Below, in pieces: positions 42,271-53,400 of a stretch of DNA of 64,000 nt. Both the position numbers and the translations under genes were made by a program. The DNA is taken from positions 496,001-560,000 of the forward strand of contig OOIN01000020.1 of the NCBI GenBank assembly GCA_900323505.1. Direction: 5' to 3'. Within the stretch, counting starts at the first letter, position 1. Each line of letters opens with the position of its first letter. The notes beneath the pieces are model-generated. The model ran no database searches. It worked only from the letters and a program-made list of their open reading frames with translations, and was not told the DNA's origin. This stretch comes from Ustilago trichophora. Lineage: Eukaryota > Basidiomycota > Ustilaginomycetes > Ustilaginales > Ustilaginaceae.

Positions 42271-43644
42271 ATGCAGGACCTAACCCAGCGCCTCGACGCA
42301 CATCGGCAAGCCCTGCTTTCCACCCCTTTTCCTGGCTTTGGTCATCCCCTCAAACCCCACTATGGATTCGACCCCGACTACGTCCCCCTTAACAACGGCA
42401 GCTTTGGCGCATGTCCCAACTACGTGCTTTCGCACTATCGCGACTTGCTCGTCGAAGCAGAACGTCGACCCGATACATTTCTACGCGTCCAATATAAACC
42501 GCTTCTAACTCAAGCTCGGCAGGAAGTGGCCCAATTGGTCGGATGTCATGTCGATGATTTGGTGCTAGTCAACAATGCAACGAGTGGAGTCAATGCTGTG
42601 CTACGTGGATTGAATGGAACTTGGAAGCAAGGCGATGCGATTCTGGTCTATGAAACAGTTTATGGAGCTTGTGGCAAGACTGCCCAGTATATCATCGATA
42701 GCAATTCCCATTCCAAGTTGAAGCTCGTTAAAGTCGCACTTACCTATCCACTTTCGCATGACCAAGTCATCAGAAAGACCACCGAGGCGATCGTCAAAGC
42801 TCAGGAAGAGGAGGGATTGAACATCCGCATAGGAATCGTGGATGCAATCTCGAGCATTCCAGGAGTCCTCGTACCCTGGCAACGCATCGTTTCACTTTTT
42901 CGAACCCACTCGATTCTCTCGCTTGTAGACGGCGCACATGCAGTCGGCCAAATTCCTCTTAACTTGAAGCAAGCAGATCCAGATTTCTTCATATCCAATT
43001 GCCACAAGTGGCTCTCGGCCCATCGAGGAGTTGCATTCCTCTACACTCCTCCACGCAATCAACATCTCTCGCTAGCCATCCCAACATCGCACGATTACCT
43101 CTCCCCCAACCTCCCCAAACCCAGCGGTCCCGCACTTATCCCCACAAACGCCCCCACCAACTACATCGCAACTTGGGAATGGACAGGAACGCAAGACCTT
43201 TCCAACTACCTAACCATTCCTGCCGCTCTCGAATTTCGCCGTTGGATGGGCGGAGAAAAAGCCATTATGGAATACAATTTTAGTCTCGCCCAAAAAGCCG
43301 GTGAAATCGTCTCGAAAATTCTGGGAAACAATTCACACGTTATGGAAGTCGATAGTGACAAACAAGATGAAAAGTTGACAGCAGCAATGGTCAACGTTTC
43401 CATTCCGATCTCAGTCAACAAGGAGACAGAGGGAGGAAATGAATTGGCAATTTTGGCGGCAAAATTGCAAACCAGATTGACCACGGAAAACGACACTTTT
43501 GTCATGTTTTATGTTCATGCAGATAAGATTTGGATTCGATTGAGCGCTCAGGTGTGGTTGGAAGAGTCGGATTTTGTTTGGGTAGCAGGTAAGATTAGAG
43601 ACTTGGTGCTGGAGGAGGAGCTCGCTATTAAGGCTACTGTTTAG
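42271..43644 (+). CDS. PLP-dependent class V aminotransferase-fold enzyme (possible Egt2-like C-S lyase)
   Basis: A 457-residue enzyme of fold type I. FDPDYVPLNNGSFGACP opens the domain as in isopenicillin-N-epimerase-like proteins. VNNATSGVNAVLRGL follows, then VDGAHAVGQIPLNL, which places the PLP-contacting Asp. SNCHKWLSAHRG holds the Schiff-base lysine at about residue 246. Fungal Egt2, the hercynylcysteine sulfoxide lyase of ergothioneine synthesis, has this architecture and length, but so do other cysteine desulfurase-like enzymes, and no Egt1 is nearby. The 3' half of the gene is noticeably more AT-rich than the 5' half. Single exon, cytosolic by appearance. Confidence 0.8.
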   Translation: MQDLTQRLDAHRQALLSTPFPGFGHPLKPHYGFDPDYVPLNNGSFGACPNYVLSHYRDLLVEAERRPDTFLRVQYKPLLTQARQEVAQLVGCHVDDLVLVNNATSGVNAVLRGLNGTWKQGDAILVYETVYGACGKTAQYIIDSNSHSKLKLVKVALTYPLSHDQVIRKTTEAIVKAQEEEGLNIRIGIVDAISSIPGVLVPWQRIVSLFRTHSILSLVDGAHAVGQIPLNLKQADPDFFISNCHKWLSAHRGVAFLYTPPRNQHLSLAIPTSHDYLSPNLPKPSGPALIPTNAPTNYIATWEWTGTQDLSNYLTIPAALEFRRWMGGEKAIMEYNFSLAQKAGEIVSKILGNNSHVMEVDSDKQDEKLTAAMVNVSIPISVNKETEGGNELAILAAKLQTRLTTENDTFVMFYVHADKIWIRLSAQVWLEESDFVWVAGKIRDLVLEEELAIKATV

Positions 43645-43963
43645 AATCGTCTGAAGATGTTGGAAGATGTTAAATATGTTTCAGTAAGCAAGAAATTAAA
43701 CACTTGTTCAATGTTGAATGTCAACGGAGCTATCTTTTTCGATTTGTGCTCCAGCATGGATACTGTGTTGAGCAACTGAATTGTATGTACTCAGACTGTA
43801 TGGGATGGTAAAATGTCCAAGCATGCCACCTTTCGTCGCGCACAGACTTTGAAATATAAGCAAGTAAACATTGTTGAACAGCATGTCAAAAAGATTGTAC
43901 AAAGTCCCAGCTAACCATACAAGAACAAGAAAGCTGCACAGTCTATCGCCAAAGAGACCAACC
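43645..43963. other. Convergent intergenic spacer
   Basis: About 320 AT-rich bases between the convergent aminotransferase-like gene and the remodeller gene. No coding signal seen. Confidence 0.55.
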
Positions 43964-46900
43964 TTAACTTGCAGCCAACAACTTTGCAATTTCCTCGTTA
44001 GCTTGATCAGTTTTGGTCTCTGTAACCTCGAAAGCGCTTCTACCATTGTTGATTTTTCTACCTGGTTTCTTAGGATCATCTGAAGCATGATTGTTTGAAA
44101 CCCACCCAATTTTCCTAGCATATGCCTCTGGTGAACGATCTAGCAAAAGATCCAATTCATGATCCGTTATAATCTGATCATTCTCATCCTTAACTAGAGT
44201 CACCTGTTCCGATTCGAGAGCTAAAAGTTGATTAGTGATCTCGTTTAACTCGTCTTCTTTCTTTTTCTTACTGCTTCCAGAAGAAGATTGATAACCAGCA
44301 GGAAGACGAAATTTCCCCTGTTGAATAACGAGAGCTTCCAACTTTCTCTTATTCCCCGCCCTCTTCAAAATCCTTTCTTCAACAGTGCTAGCAGAAACCA
44401 AGCGGAAGATCAAACAGGGTCGTGTTTGACCAATCCTATGAACCCTATCCTGTGCCTGAAGATCCATCTGAGGATTCCAATCCGAATCGTAAAAAATCAC
44501 GGTATCCGCAGCAACCAAATTAATCCCAAGCCCTCCCGCTCGAGTAGAAAGCAAAAACAAATTACACCCATCTGAACCTTTATCCTCATTAAACGACTTC
44601 ATCTGAGCTCGTCGATCCTCCTGTGCCGTACTCCCATCAATTCGACACGTCTTGAAACCCTTAAACTCATTCGCCCATTCCTCGATAATATCCAACATGG
44701 TAGTAAACTGACTAAAGATCAAAACCTTATGCCCACGCTGAAACAGCTCATCCAACAACCGATTCAACATGAGCATCTTTCCAGAAGCATTGATCAGATC
44801 CTTGTTAACCAGAAATGTACCCGAATCCTGATCGATCGGCCAATCAAAAAGGAAAGGATGGTTGCAGATCTTACGAGCCTGCATCACGACGTTTTCCAGA
44901 TGCATGTTTTTGATCTGCTTCTGAGCTTCGCGGATCGAGTAGAGCTTGCCTTGACGCTCGGCTTGCGCCGCGGTGAGCTGTAAGGGCTTGCGGTGCAGTT
45001 CGGCTTCGAGTTTGTCAAAGTATTTATCGTCGTTGAGATCGTCAATCTGGTAGTCGACACCACGCTTGGCTCGTCGATTGGTTAGCCGACGTGGAGTAGA
45101 GGTGCCGGAGGCAGTGTCCTCGCCAAAGTTCTGGTGGTAGTCGGCGGAAGAAGAACGCGATTCCTCGATAGGCTCGTTCTTGCGAGGACGTCCGCGTCCG
45201 CGCTTCTGCAAAGACTCTTCTCGCTCGTTCTGCTGACCATTGACAGATGGCTTGACAGTTTCGCTCTTACGAGGCCGGCCCCGCCCGCGCTTCTGAGGAG
45301 GCTCCTCTTGCGACGGCTCTTCTTCAGGCTCTTCTTCAGTGTTGAGCTTGGTATGGATGTCCTTGCGCTTGGTTGCGATCGTCCACGGGTGAGGAGACTG
45401 ATCCCGACTCTGGTCTGCAGAACCGATGCGCGTCGTAGGAGCCGAGGAAGAAGCAGTATTGATCCCATCCGGATCATCCAGAATCTCCTGAATAACACTC
45501 CACGGCAGACCGGTCTTTCTCTCGAGTAGCCATCTTCGAATCTGTCCACTGACGACCGAGTTGTACAGCTCCTTCTGCAGCTCGGTCAAAGGAGCGTAGA
45601 GCAAGTACTCCTTTTTGGGTGGAAGATCAGTCTCGACATCGTTCTTGAGTCTACGAAGCAGGAAAGGTTTGAGAATCTCGTGAAGCTGGGTGATGACCTG
45701 AGTGCTGTTTTCTTTCGAGAGGATACGAGACTGACCTTGCTCCTCGTGGATGTCGGAAAAGTCGAACCAGGTCTCAAAAGTAGCCAAGTCGTCAAAGATG
45801 TCGGGGAGGATGAAATTGAGCAAGGACCAGAGCTCGGCGAGATTATTGTGCAGGGGAGTACCGGAGAGGATGAGACGGTTGGCACTGCGATACGTCTTGA
45901 GCTCGCGGATGAGACGACAGTTGAGATTCTTGAGACGATGACCTTCGTCGACAACGATGAACTTCCAAGGATAGTTGGCGAGCCACTTGCGATCGCGAAT
46001 GACGAGCTCGTAGCTGGTGACGACGATGGGAAAATCCTTCTGCTTTTCCTTGTCCCTTGGCATGCGTAGATGGCGATCCCTAAGAGTGCGACGTTCTTCA
46101 GGATCGCCATGGTACATGAGCGCAGGGATGTCCGGGGTGAAGCGTTCGAACTCAAGCACCCAGTTATTGATGGTGGAAAGCGGTGCTACAACGAGGAATG
46201 GACCCCAAACGCCCTTCTCACGAAGATGGGCCAGGAAAGAGATGGTCTGCAGCGTCTTACCGAGCCCCATCTCATCGGCAAGAATACCGTTGAGACCATT
46301 TTCGTAGAGACTGATAAGCCACTCGAGACCATCCAACTGATATTCTCGCATCTTTGCGCCCGTGACGAGCTTGGGTTGATTGCGACGACCGGTCTGGTTG
46401 GAGTGCTTTTCTTTGGTTTCGGCAGTGTCTGGTGCATCTGTTTTTGACTTTTTGTTGGCGTTGGCCTGCTCTGCCTGCTGTTTGGCAGCTTCCAAGTCGT
46501 CCTGGTCGAGATAGGTGGTGACGCTGTTGGGTTCGTCGGCTTTGCGCTTGCGGGTGTCTCGGCGGCGCGTGTCGCGTTCTGCGGTGGCGGGTGCAGAGGT
46601 TTGATCGTTGGCGTTGGCAGCCGAACGAGTCTTGCGAGCAGGAGCGGCGGGTTGGGACTCGGCAGGAGGAGCTTCGGCAGACTTGGCAGCGTTGCGACGA
46701 GCTTCCTGCTTGGCAGCCGCTTCGGCACGAGCCTTGCGTTCCTTCTCCATCTTTTCACCCATGATGCGAGAGTAGACACCGGAACGCTGGAGCAGGTACT
46801 TGAGCTTGTTGAATCTTTCCTCGTGCACATTGGGATCTACTTCCTGGCCAGCGTTACGGCCCTTCTGACTGCCGGAGCGAGCCATGGAGGTCGAGTCTGC

Positions 46901-47080
46901 TGCAGAGGATGCTGGTGTTGCTGCCGAGGTGGAATGGGAAGAGGTTGAGGGATGATCCTGATTGTCAGCCTGTGCAGCTGCGCGAAGGAGCTCTTCGTCG
47001 TGCGAGTCGTCGTCATCGTGATGAGAGACCTTGCTGGCGTTGACGTGTCCGTTGGCCTCGTTTTTGATTTGGACTGCCAT
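43964..47080 (-). CDS. LSH/HELLS/DDM1-type SNF2 chromatin remodeller with two AT-hooks
   Basis: A 1038-residue SNF2 ATPase. Start at 47080 gives MAVQIKNEANGHV; the upstream frame is hydrophobic leader noise. After a charged, Ala-rich N-terminal coiled-coil-like region come REYQLDGLEWLISLYENGLNGILADEMGLGKTLQTI (motif I), VVDEGHRLKN, LSGTPLHNN and FLLRRLKNDVE. A long insertion then separates the lobes and carries two KRGRGRPRK AT-hooks (coding 45266-45292 and 45179-45205) before KILIFSQF-like FSQFTTMLDIIEEW, STRAGGLGINL and DRVHRIGQ. The lobe motifs and KKEYLLYAPLTELQKELY fit LSH/HELLS/DDM1 (Irc5 in yeast), remodellers needed to maintain DNA methylation in plants and animals. ISWI is a less likely alternative since no HAND-SANT-SLIDE follows. 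Confidence 0.85.
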   Translation of the reverse strand: MAVQIKNEANGHVNASKVSHHDDDDSHDEELLRAAAQADNQDHPSTSSHSTSAATPASSAADSTSMARSGSQKGRNAGQEVDPNVHEERFNKLKYLLQRSGVYSRIMGEKMEKERKARAEAAAKQEARRNAAKSAEAPPAESQPAAPARKTRSAANANDQTSAPATAERDTRRRDTRKRKADEPNSVTTYLDQDDLEAAKQQAEQANANKKSKTDAPDTAETKEKHSNQTGRRNQPKLVTGAKMREYQLDGLEWLISLYENGLNGILADEMGLGKTLQTISFLAHLREKGVWGPFLVVAPLSTINNWVLEFERFTPDIPALMYHGDPEERRTLRDRHLRMPRDKEKQKDFPIVVTSYELVIRDRKWLANYPWKFIVVDEGHRLKNLNCRLIRELKTYRSANRLILSGTPLHNNLAELWSLLNFILPDIFDDLATFETWFDFSDIHEEQGQSRILSKENSTQVITQLHEILKPFLLRRLKNDVETDLPPKKEYLLYAPLTELQKELYNSVVSGQIRRWLLERKTGLPWSVIQEILDDPDGINTASSSAPTTRIGSADQSRDQSPHPWTIATKRKDIHTKLNTEEEPEEEPSQEEPPQKRGRGRPRKSETVKPSVNGQQNEREESLQKRGRGRPRKNEPIEESRSSSADYHQNFGEDTASGTSTPRRLTNRRAKRGVDYQIDDLNDDKYFDKLEAELHRKPLQLTAAQAERQGKLYSIREAQKQIKNMHLENVVMQARKICNHPFLFDWPIDQDSGTFLVNKDLINASGKMLMLNRLLDELFQRGHKVLIFSQFTTMLDIIEEWANEFKGFKTCRIDGSTAQEDRRAQMKSFNEDKGSDGCNLFLLSTRAGGLGINLVAADTVIFYDSDWNPQMDLQAQDRVHRIGQTRPCLIFRLVSASTVEERILKRAGNKRKLEALVIQQGKFRLPAGYQSSSGSSKKKKEDELNEITNQLLALESEQVTLVKDENDQIITDHELDLLLDRSPEAYARKIGWVSNNHASDDPKKPGRKINNGRSAFEVTETKTDQANEEIAKLLAAS

Positions 47081-48523
47081 ATTGCGTGCAAGCTTTGTGT
47101 GACAGAGGATGCGGAAGCGGCAAAGTTGATGTTGAAGAAACAACAAGAAGAACGACGACAACAAAGCAAAGCAAAGAAAAGCACGGGGCCAATGCGGAAA
47201 GAGTCTGTGCGACAAAGGCTAAAGGCGCTCTCTCTCTTTCTCTTTGTCGTCTTTTTGTGATCTTGCAAAGGAGAAAGTGTTGAATGTATGCGCAGAGTTA
47301 AACAATGTGTTGGTGATGAGAAAGAGTGAAATGAAGTGAAATGAAATGTGACAGCCCAAAACACGTCTTACGGTGAGGGACTGCTTGTGTAATTTCTCTG
47401 CTTTGAATTGCCCGACGTTACTTTGTCTCGCTGCTGATTCTTCTTCTTGTCCAACGGAGACCCTTCTTCTTCTTCTTCTTTTTTTTTTTTTTATATATAA
47501 TCGCTGAGACATGATGCTGTGATCCTTTGCGTTGAGTCAGTTGGCTGCCTCGCTCTGTTAAAAACCGAGCCAACAAGAATTGATTGATGCGCGTTGAAGC
47601 GCGTTCCACACAAATTCGGCGGTTCACTTTACGCGTCACGCGATGTCATTTCTTTGGCAGTGTTGAAGCTGTAGGTCAAACATGATTTGCGAAATTTCGG
47701 TCTCGAAATCGCGGTCCTCAGTTGGCCTGTCACGCTGCGTGTGGGGAAAACCACCTGTCAAGAACCGCTCACTTGCATGCAACTAGCATCAACATGCCTG
47801 AACCAGTCACGGTCGCATCATAGCCACAAGACCACCTTTCACGCACTGTCCCCTCCCATCCGACCCATACAAGCCGTATTAGTCCGAAATCAATGCAAGC
47901 TGCACATCAGCCACCGCTTGATCCCCCCTCGCAAGCAACTTTGCAGCTTGGGCCCCCTTTTCTTCTGCGCAAACCCGACTTCAAGCGAGGTAGAAGCGGC
48001 CAGTGCTCCGCAGCAGATCCTTTCGCGATGCCTGCAAGAGAACAGCTTGGATCGCTCCCTTGACATCTCTCCCTTCCGGTGTCTAACCATCATCAGCAGC
48101 TCACCAAAGAGTGCTTGAAAAAAGTGCACGATCTTTTGGCCTCCGCTGCTCGTAATCTTGGCGCGCTCGAGCTTGGACCTCTTTGACATCTGCATTGCCA
48201 GCTCGTTTCTGGACGCAGTACCCCGCCTACAATAGGTGACTTGCAGGAAAGGAGCATGAGTCACTCATGTTCCATGCTGAATATCTTCATTCTTTCTGTT
48301 CCACTTGTTTCGCCGATCTTGACAATGGTGGGGAAAAAGTCATACGTTGCGTGCAGGCTTAAGTTTGGTTCAAACATGTTCATCGCTTCTTTGATGGTCA
48401 CTCGAGCATAAATAGAGTGCCTTCTCCACCTGAATATTCGGTCGCTCCTTGCCTTTCGACTTTCCAGGCTCTTCTATTCCCTTGCGCCAACAAGCTCCCC
48501 CACACCACCACTGAACCGACATC
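47081..48523. other. Divergent intergenic region of remodeller and membrane protein genes
   Basis: About 1.4 kb with a CTT/poly-T tract at 47462-47491. No gene was recognised; a plus-strand frame across 47687-48118 has no motif. Confidence 0.5.
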
Positions 48524-50131
48524 ATGAGCGCCGACGCTACGTCCAATCTAGATGGGCCAGGGAAGGCCCTCTCCCTCCTCCACACCATCGATCCTTCCAG
48601 TATGCTCTTTCTCCATCGCAACCAGACGCAATCCGAATTGGTTCATGCCCTCTACATTGTCATGTACGCCCCCACCCCTCGCAGCATTCGCACCTGGCTC
48701 CTGGTTAGCGAATTTGAAGTCATCCTCACTTTCCTCGTCTGCACCATCATGCTCGTAAAGAAGAAATCTCTCGGCAAATTATGGATCTTCACCAGACGTA
48801 AATCGCACTATGGCACTTTTTACGTCTCCAATGCCGTCTTTGTCCTCGTCCTCGGCGTGGCCACCTACTTGGTCGCATGGGATCTCTCGGCCATGATCTA
48901 TGCTAGTTTCTCCTTCGCCAAGGTGAGCATCATGGAATGGTGGTGGATCATTCCGTTGCCTTGGTGGCCGCTGGCGGTGAGTGCCTATGTAAGCATTCAT
49001 GGATTCACCATTGGTTGTAGTCCCAGATCGCCGCTTTCGTCGTTCAACGCTCAGGCTACGGTGACGAGAGGCAATCACAGATGGCTCTACTGGCCAGTAC
49101 CAAAGTCGTCTATGCTCGTCAATGCAACTTTGATCGTTCCCAACGTCTTGTTGGCCACCAGCACGTTTGGTCTCGTCTCCATGTCTGGGATTAGCTACTA
49201 CACTGCCAAGGCTGCCGCTAGGCGGCTTCTTCCCGCTGACATTTTGGCGCACATCGGGGCAGCTAGGAGCCATGGATCGGTCGTCGCTTTTCCCGGAGAT
49301 CAACTCCTTGCCTCTGACGAACTCATTAGTACCGCCCGCACCGTCGCCGCTCTGTACTTCGAGACCCATCGATACGTCTGTATAAACCTCGTTGTATTCG
49401 CCGCCTGCAGTGTAGCCATATTCATCCCCTGCGTCGTCTACGGTCTACCCAACATTGTCAGTCTCGTTGACCACACCTGTTCTCGTCATCCCGAACCTTT
49501 ACCCCCTTCGTGCAACAATGTCTTCAAAAGATTCCACTTCCTCCTCACCCAAGGCAAACCTCGCGCCGGGGCTAGCGCCGGTCAACTCGACATTACCACC
49601 TGGAAAATGACCATCTTGGCCGTCATTTATACTTTGATCCTCGTCATTTGCGTACCCGCCTACGCCTGGCTTCCAATGTACATCGTCTGTGCCTCTTTCC
49701 CATCTCGCGTCTATGCCGGTGATATCAGAAATCAGATCGGCAACGCTATGCTGGCAGTCAGCGTCATCACCATCTTGTCTTGCAGCTCCGTCGCCTTATT
49801 TTGCACGGTCGCCACTCTAGACCCCCTCTTCAGAGCCGCAATCGGCCTCAACATCATCCGAAACCAAATCCCCATCGACATCACCGTTCAACACCATAGA
49901 AGCATGGTTGAAGAAATTCACCCCTCTCCACCAGCTAACTTCATCACCAGCAACAGCACCAGGACGACCCAGCTCGAAATGCACAAATTGGACGAATGTA
50001 GTCGCACAATCGAATTGAAAACTTCCACAACTACCTTGAAGAGCACTGGTGAATCTCCTCTAGCAGCCGAATTCCCAGATCACCCATCTCACCATCACGA
50101 GATTCGCGTCTCGATAGATGTAGGAGCCTGA
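48524..50131 (+). CDS. Seven-helix membrane protein of unknown family
   Basis: A 535-residue single-exon protein. By hydrophobicity about seven membrane segments can be drawn: near residues 64-84, 102-122, 140-170, 190-213, 286-312, 364-394 and 405-435. A short N-terminal tail carries an NQT sequon, and a hydrophilic C-terminal tail of about 90 residues is rich in Ser/Thr. The topology recalls a receptor, but no GPCR signature, transporter motif or catalytic residue pattern is recognised. It lies between the LSH-type and DNMT5-type genes and is transcribed towards the latter, with convergent ends about 360 bases apart. Composition and codon use look native. Function unknown. Confidence 0.75.
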   Translation: MSADATSNLDGPGKALSLLHTIDPSSMLFLHRNQTQSELVHALYIVMYAPTPRSIRTWLLVSEFEVILTFLVCTIMLVKKKSLGKLWIFTRRKSHYGTFYVSNAVFVLVLGVATYLVAWDLSAMIYASFSFAKVSIMEWWWIIPLPWWPLAVSAYVSIHGFTIGCSPRSPLSSFNAQATVTRGNHRWLYWPVPKSSMLVNATLIVPNVLLATSTFGLVSMSGISYYTAKAAARRLLPADILAHIGAARSHGSVVAFPGDQLLASDELISTARTVAALYFETHRYVCINLVVFAACSVAIFIPCVVYGLPNIVSLVDHTCSRHPEPLPPSCNNVFKRFHFLLTQGKPRAGASAGQLDITTWKMTILAVIYTLILVICVPAYAWLPMYIVCASFPSRVYAGDIRNQIGNAMLAVSVITILSCSSVALFCTVATLDPLFRAAIGLNIIRNQIPIDITVQHHRSMVEEIHPSPPANFITSNSTRTTQLEMHKLDECSRTIELKTSTTTLKSTGESPLAAEFPDHPSHHHEIRVSIDVGA

Positions 50132-50488
50132 CGTTCCAGCTTAGGTTCGGAAGAGGAGGAGGAGAAGGGGGGGCAAGAGAGCAAAGTTGGCGTTCAATAA
50201 AGGTTCCTACAGCTTTTACTCCCCGAGCTTTGATAATCGTAGAATTCTCATCCCCGCATATAGTACCGAAGCTATCGCAGTAGCAAAATATCTCTCTCTT
50301 TCTTGCACCTCTTGTCTGGAATATCAACCTCATTCATGGAATCGATCGCTCATTCTAAAAATACCTCGTCGGAGTCGGACACTTTCGAACCTGCCTCGTC
50401 TCTCTGAGCGCCATGATATGAAGCGTCACAAACATCACCAGAAATAAAGCATGAATTGATACACAAATCGAACAAAAGAAGCACCTCC
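50132..50488. other. Convergent spacer
   Basis: Shared 3' flank of the membrane protein and the DNMT5-type gene. Nothing distinctive seen. Confidence 0.55.
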
Positions 50489-53400
50489 TCACTCGTCGTC
50501 GTCGTCAGAGAGCAGAATCGCCCTCCCTCTTCCCTTGGCGACTCGCCCCTTACGTCCCTTGGCAGGCGTACTAGCCTCTTCGACAATCTCCACATCATCA
50601 TCGTCCTCGTCCTCCTCATTTTGACTCATCTCCGCCTCCTCTTCCTCATCATCGTCACTATCCACCCGCTTACTCTTCTTCACTTTCGTCTTTGGCTTCT
50701 CCTGTCTCTTCCTCTTCCCTTTCCCCATCTCTTCATCCCCGCGTTTGCGCTTCAAAGCCCCTACATCCTGCAGCACCAACGGTCCCCCCAATGCAGCCGC
50801 AAACTCTCCGTCCAACTCTTCCACCATCAAGGTCGATTTCACCATCTCCCCATTCACCGCCGTCACCACATCTCCCTCCCTTACCTCCCTCTCCCCTTCT
50901 TCATCCTTGCCTACGATCTTCAGCCTCTCCCTCTTCTCCAACACCTCTTGATCAATCGTTTCCATACTGATCAATCGCCACACAAACACTTTCTTCACCT
51001 GGCCGTAGCGGACGCATCGACCGATCGCCTGCGTCATCGTGGCGTCGTACTGCTGCTGTTCCTGTTTCAGCAGTGGTCCAACAAAGATGACGTGGTTGGC
51101 AACCGTTAGATTCGACCCTGCGGCGGATTCATCCTCGACGTTGAGTAAGAGTACACGTGCTCCTGATTCTTCTTGGTAGGCTTCGAGCAGGTCAGATCGT
51201 CGTTTGGCCGTACCGGTCAACTGAACAAACGAGATTCCGTAGGCAGAGAGCGCCTCGGCAACTGTGGCGGTCAACGTTTCGAATTGGCAGAATACCAATG
51301 CGCGTTCGTTGGACGGGATGCGTCGAAGTAAAGCACACAAGAGGGCCAGCTTGGTACCGTATCGTGTGGCTTTGCCATCATCTTCGGCACCGAGCGACGA
51401 GGCTTGGACGATAGAGGTGGGCTTGGCCAAAGCTGCACATCCCTCGGTGGGACATTTGCCGATGTAGGCCTCGCGCAAAACACACTCCTTGCATCCACTG
51501 TGACCGCACGTCGAACTGATGCTTACCTCGCTCAGCGGCAGTGCCTTTCCTTCGTGCTTGCACTTTGCCGCAGGGCAAATAACTTTGACGTGTACACCTT
51601 CCAAGTGGGCCCGCTGACAGTCGCGAATCATGGTGAAGAAGCGAAGCGCGTTCACACGGCCCACAAGCTCGTTGCGCAGGCGAGTAAGCTGATGCACCAG
51701 CGCACGAAGATGATACTCCTCGGCCCAAGCAGCTGCCTTTGGATCCATCTTCTTCTTTGCCCCATCATCATCACCGCCACCGGCAGAACCCTTTTCGGAA
51801 GCGGCACGTTCCTTGGCACGCCTCTTGAGAGCAGCTTGCAGCGCGCCCGGTTTCGAGAAATGCGCCTTGGCGGCGGAGCGGGTGACAGAGGCCATGGTGC
51901 AATTGGCAGCATCGAGGATCTCGCGAACCATCTGCTTGGACTCTTTGTCTCCCCAAGCTGCGTTGTGTGCGTTTCGGACGTAGTCGGCGAATGCCTGCCT
52001 GTTCTCGTCTCGGTAGCCGAAATGGTGGAGCACGAGCAGGTGCTGTTCGAGCGCGATGGGAAGCTCACGTTCGAGCTGTTCCCGACAGTCGGCGAGCTGC
52101 TTGCGTCGCTCGCGGACAATGTACTCGCACGCCTTGATGGCGTTGTTGACGCCTTCCATCGCGTCGAGGTCGACACCGGCAAAGTCGTCGTAGACGGAAG
52201 CACGTTTGAGGAGTGCCTCTTCGGGGGAGGCGGAACTGCCGAGCGTGTCAATGAGCCGCTGGTCACGATGGCTCATCTCGAGCTGGGGATCGCCCTGCTT
52301 GCGCTTCATCTCCTTGGCAGGCTTCTTCTTCTTACCGGCGTCAGAATCGGAATCGTCGTCAATGAATTCCTTCGCTGCAGCAATCTTTGTTTTGGCCGCT
52401 TTGGGTCGAGCCTTGAAGACTTTTCGCTGGTGACGCAGATCCAGGTTCTCGATCGCATGCGCCAGTTCGAGGTACAGCGCGCTCTCGGCAGCAGGCAGTC
52501 GGATCGGCTTGATGAGCTGCTGGCTTGGCAATTCGCCAATCTCGGGCTCGTTGCTTCGGACGAATCGGTCCAAGAATCGTTGTGCGACCTCCTGCCTTCG
52601 GTGATGCCAGGCCGGAGAATGCATCTCTCTGAAATTGTTGAACTTCTCGGCTGCAGTGCGCATCTTCTCTCTAGCCTTGCGAACAGAATCCTTGGTCGTA
52701 TCCGCGTCGTCGTCGACACCGAGGTGGACGTTGAGAAAGACAGCGATGCTCTTGACATCTGCAAAGTCGGCGGTAGGCGGGGTACCAGAGAGGATCCACT
52801 TGGAGCGGGCTTGAAGCGAGGTGACACCAGCAAGAGTGCGGTCCATGGTCTCGCCAATGTAGTGGAACTCGTCGACGATGACACGGTTCCACATGAACAT
52901 CTCCAACGGGGGACATGTCATGTTGTGCCAATCGCGCTGGACGGAAGAGGAGGAGAGACCCCACGGATCAGGATCCTTCTTGTTGGACGACTGCAGTTCC
53001 TTGGGGAGTGCTTTGCTCTTGGTGCCCTTCTTGGCGGCTGCCTTGAGCTCCTTGTCGTCATCCTCCGAGTCGTCCTCGTCACCGCCAGCCTTGCCATTGG
53101 CAGCGTTGGCATCGGCATACGCTTTACCCTTCAATCGACTCCTCGCTTTGTGTGTCGTCAGGTGAGAATCGTCAAAGTCGACCTTGTCCCTGATCGACCT
53201 GAGCAATTGCCTGACCCCACTCTCGCCCGTCAACTCGCGGACGCGGTTCTTCAACGCCTCGAGACTCTTCTTGAGTGCGGCGTTAAAGAACCGACCCGCC
53301 CTGTTGGGCAGCGGGTTACTAGCAGCGATGGAAGCCAACGTCTCCCAGTACGCATCCGACTTGTACACCGTCACCGACATGATGAGGATGTCGCAGTTGA

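Noticed and set aside
51400..51600. DNMT5-type protein considered as a Rad8/Rad5-like ubiquitin ligase-helicase only
   Set aside because: The RING within SNF2 fits that group, but a complete cytosine methyltransferase domain in the same frame makes DNMT5 the better call.
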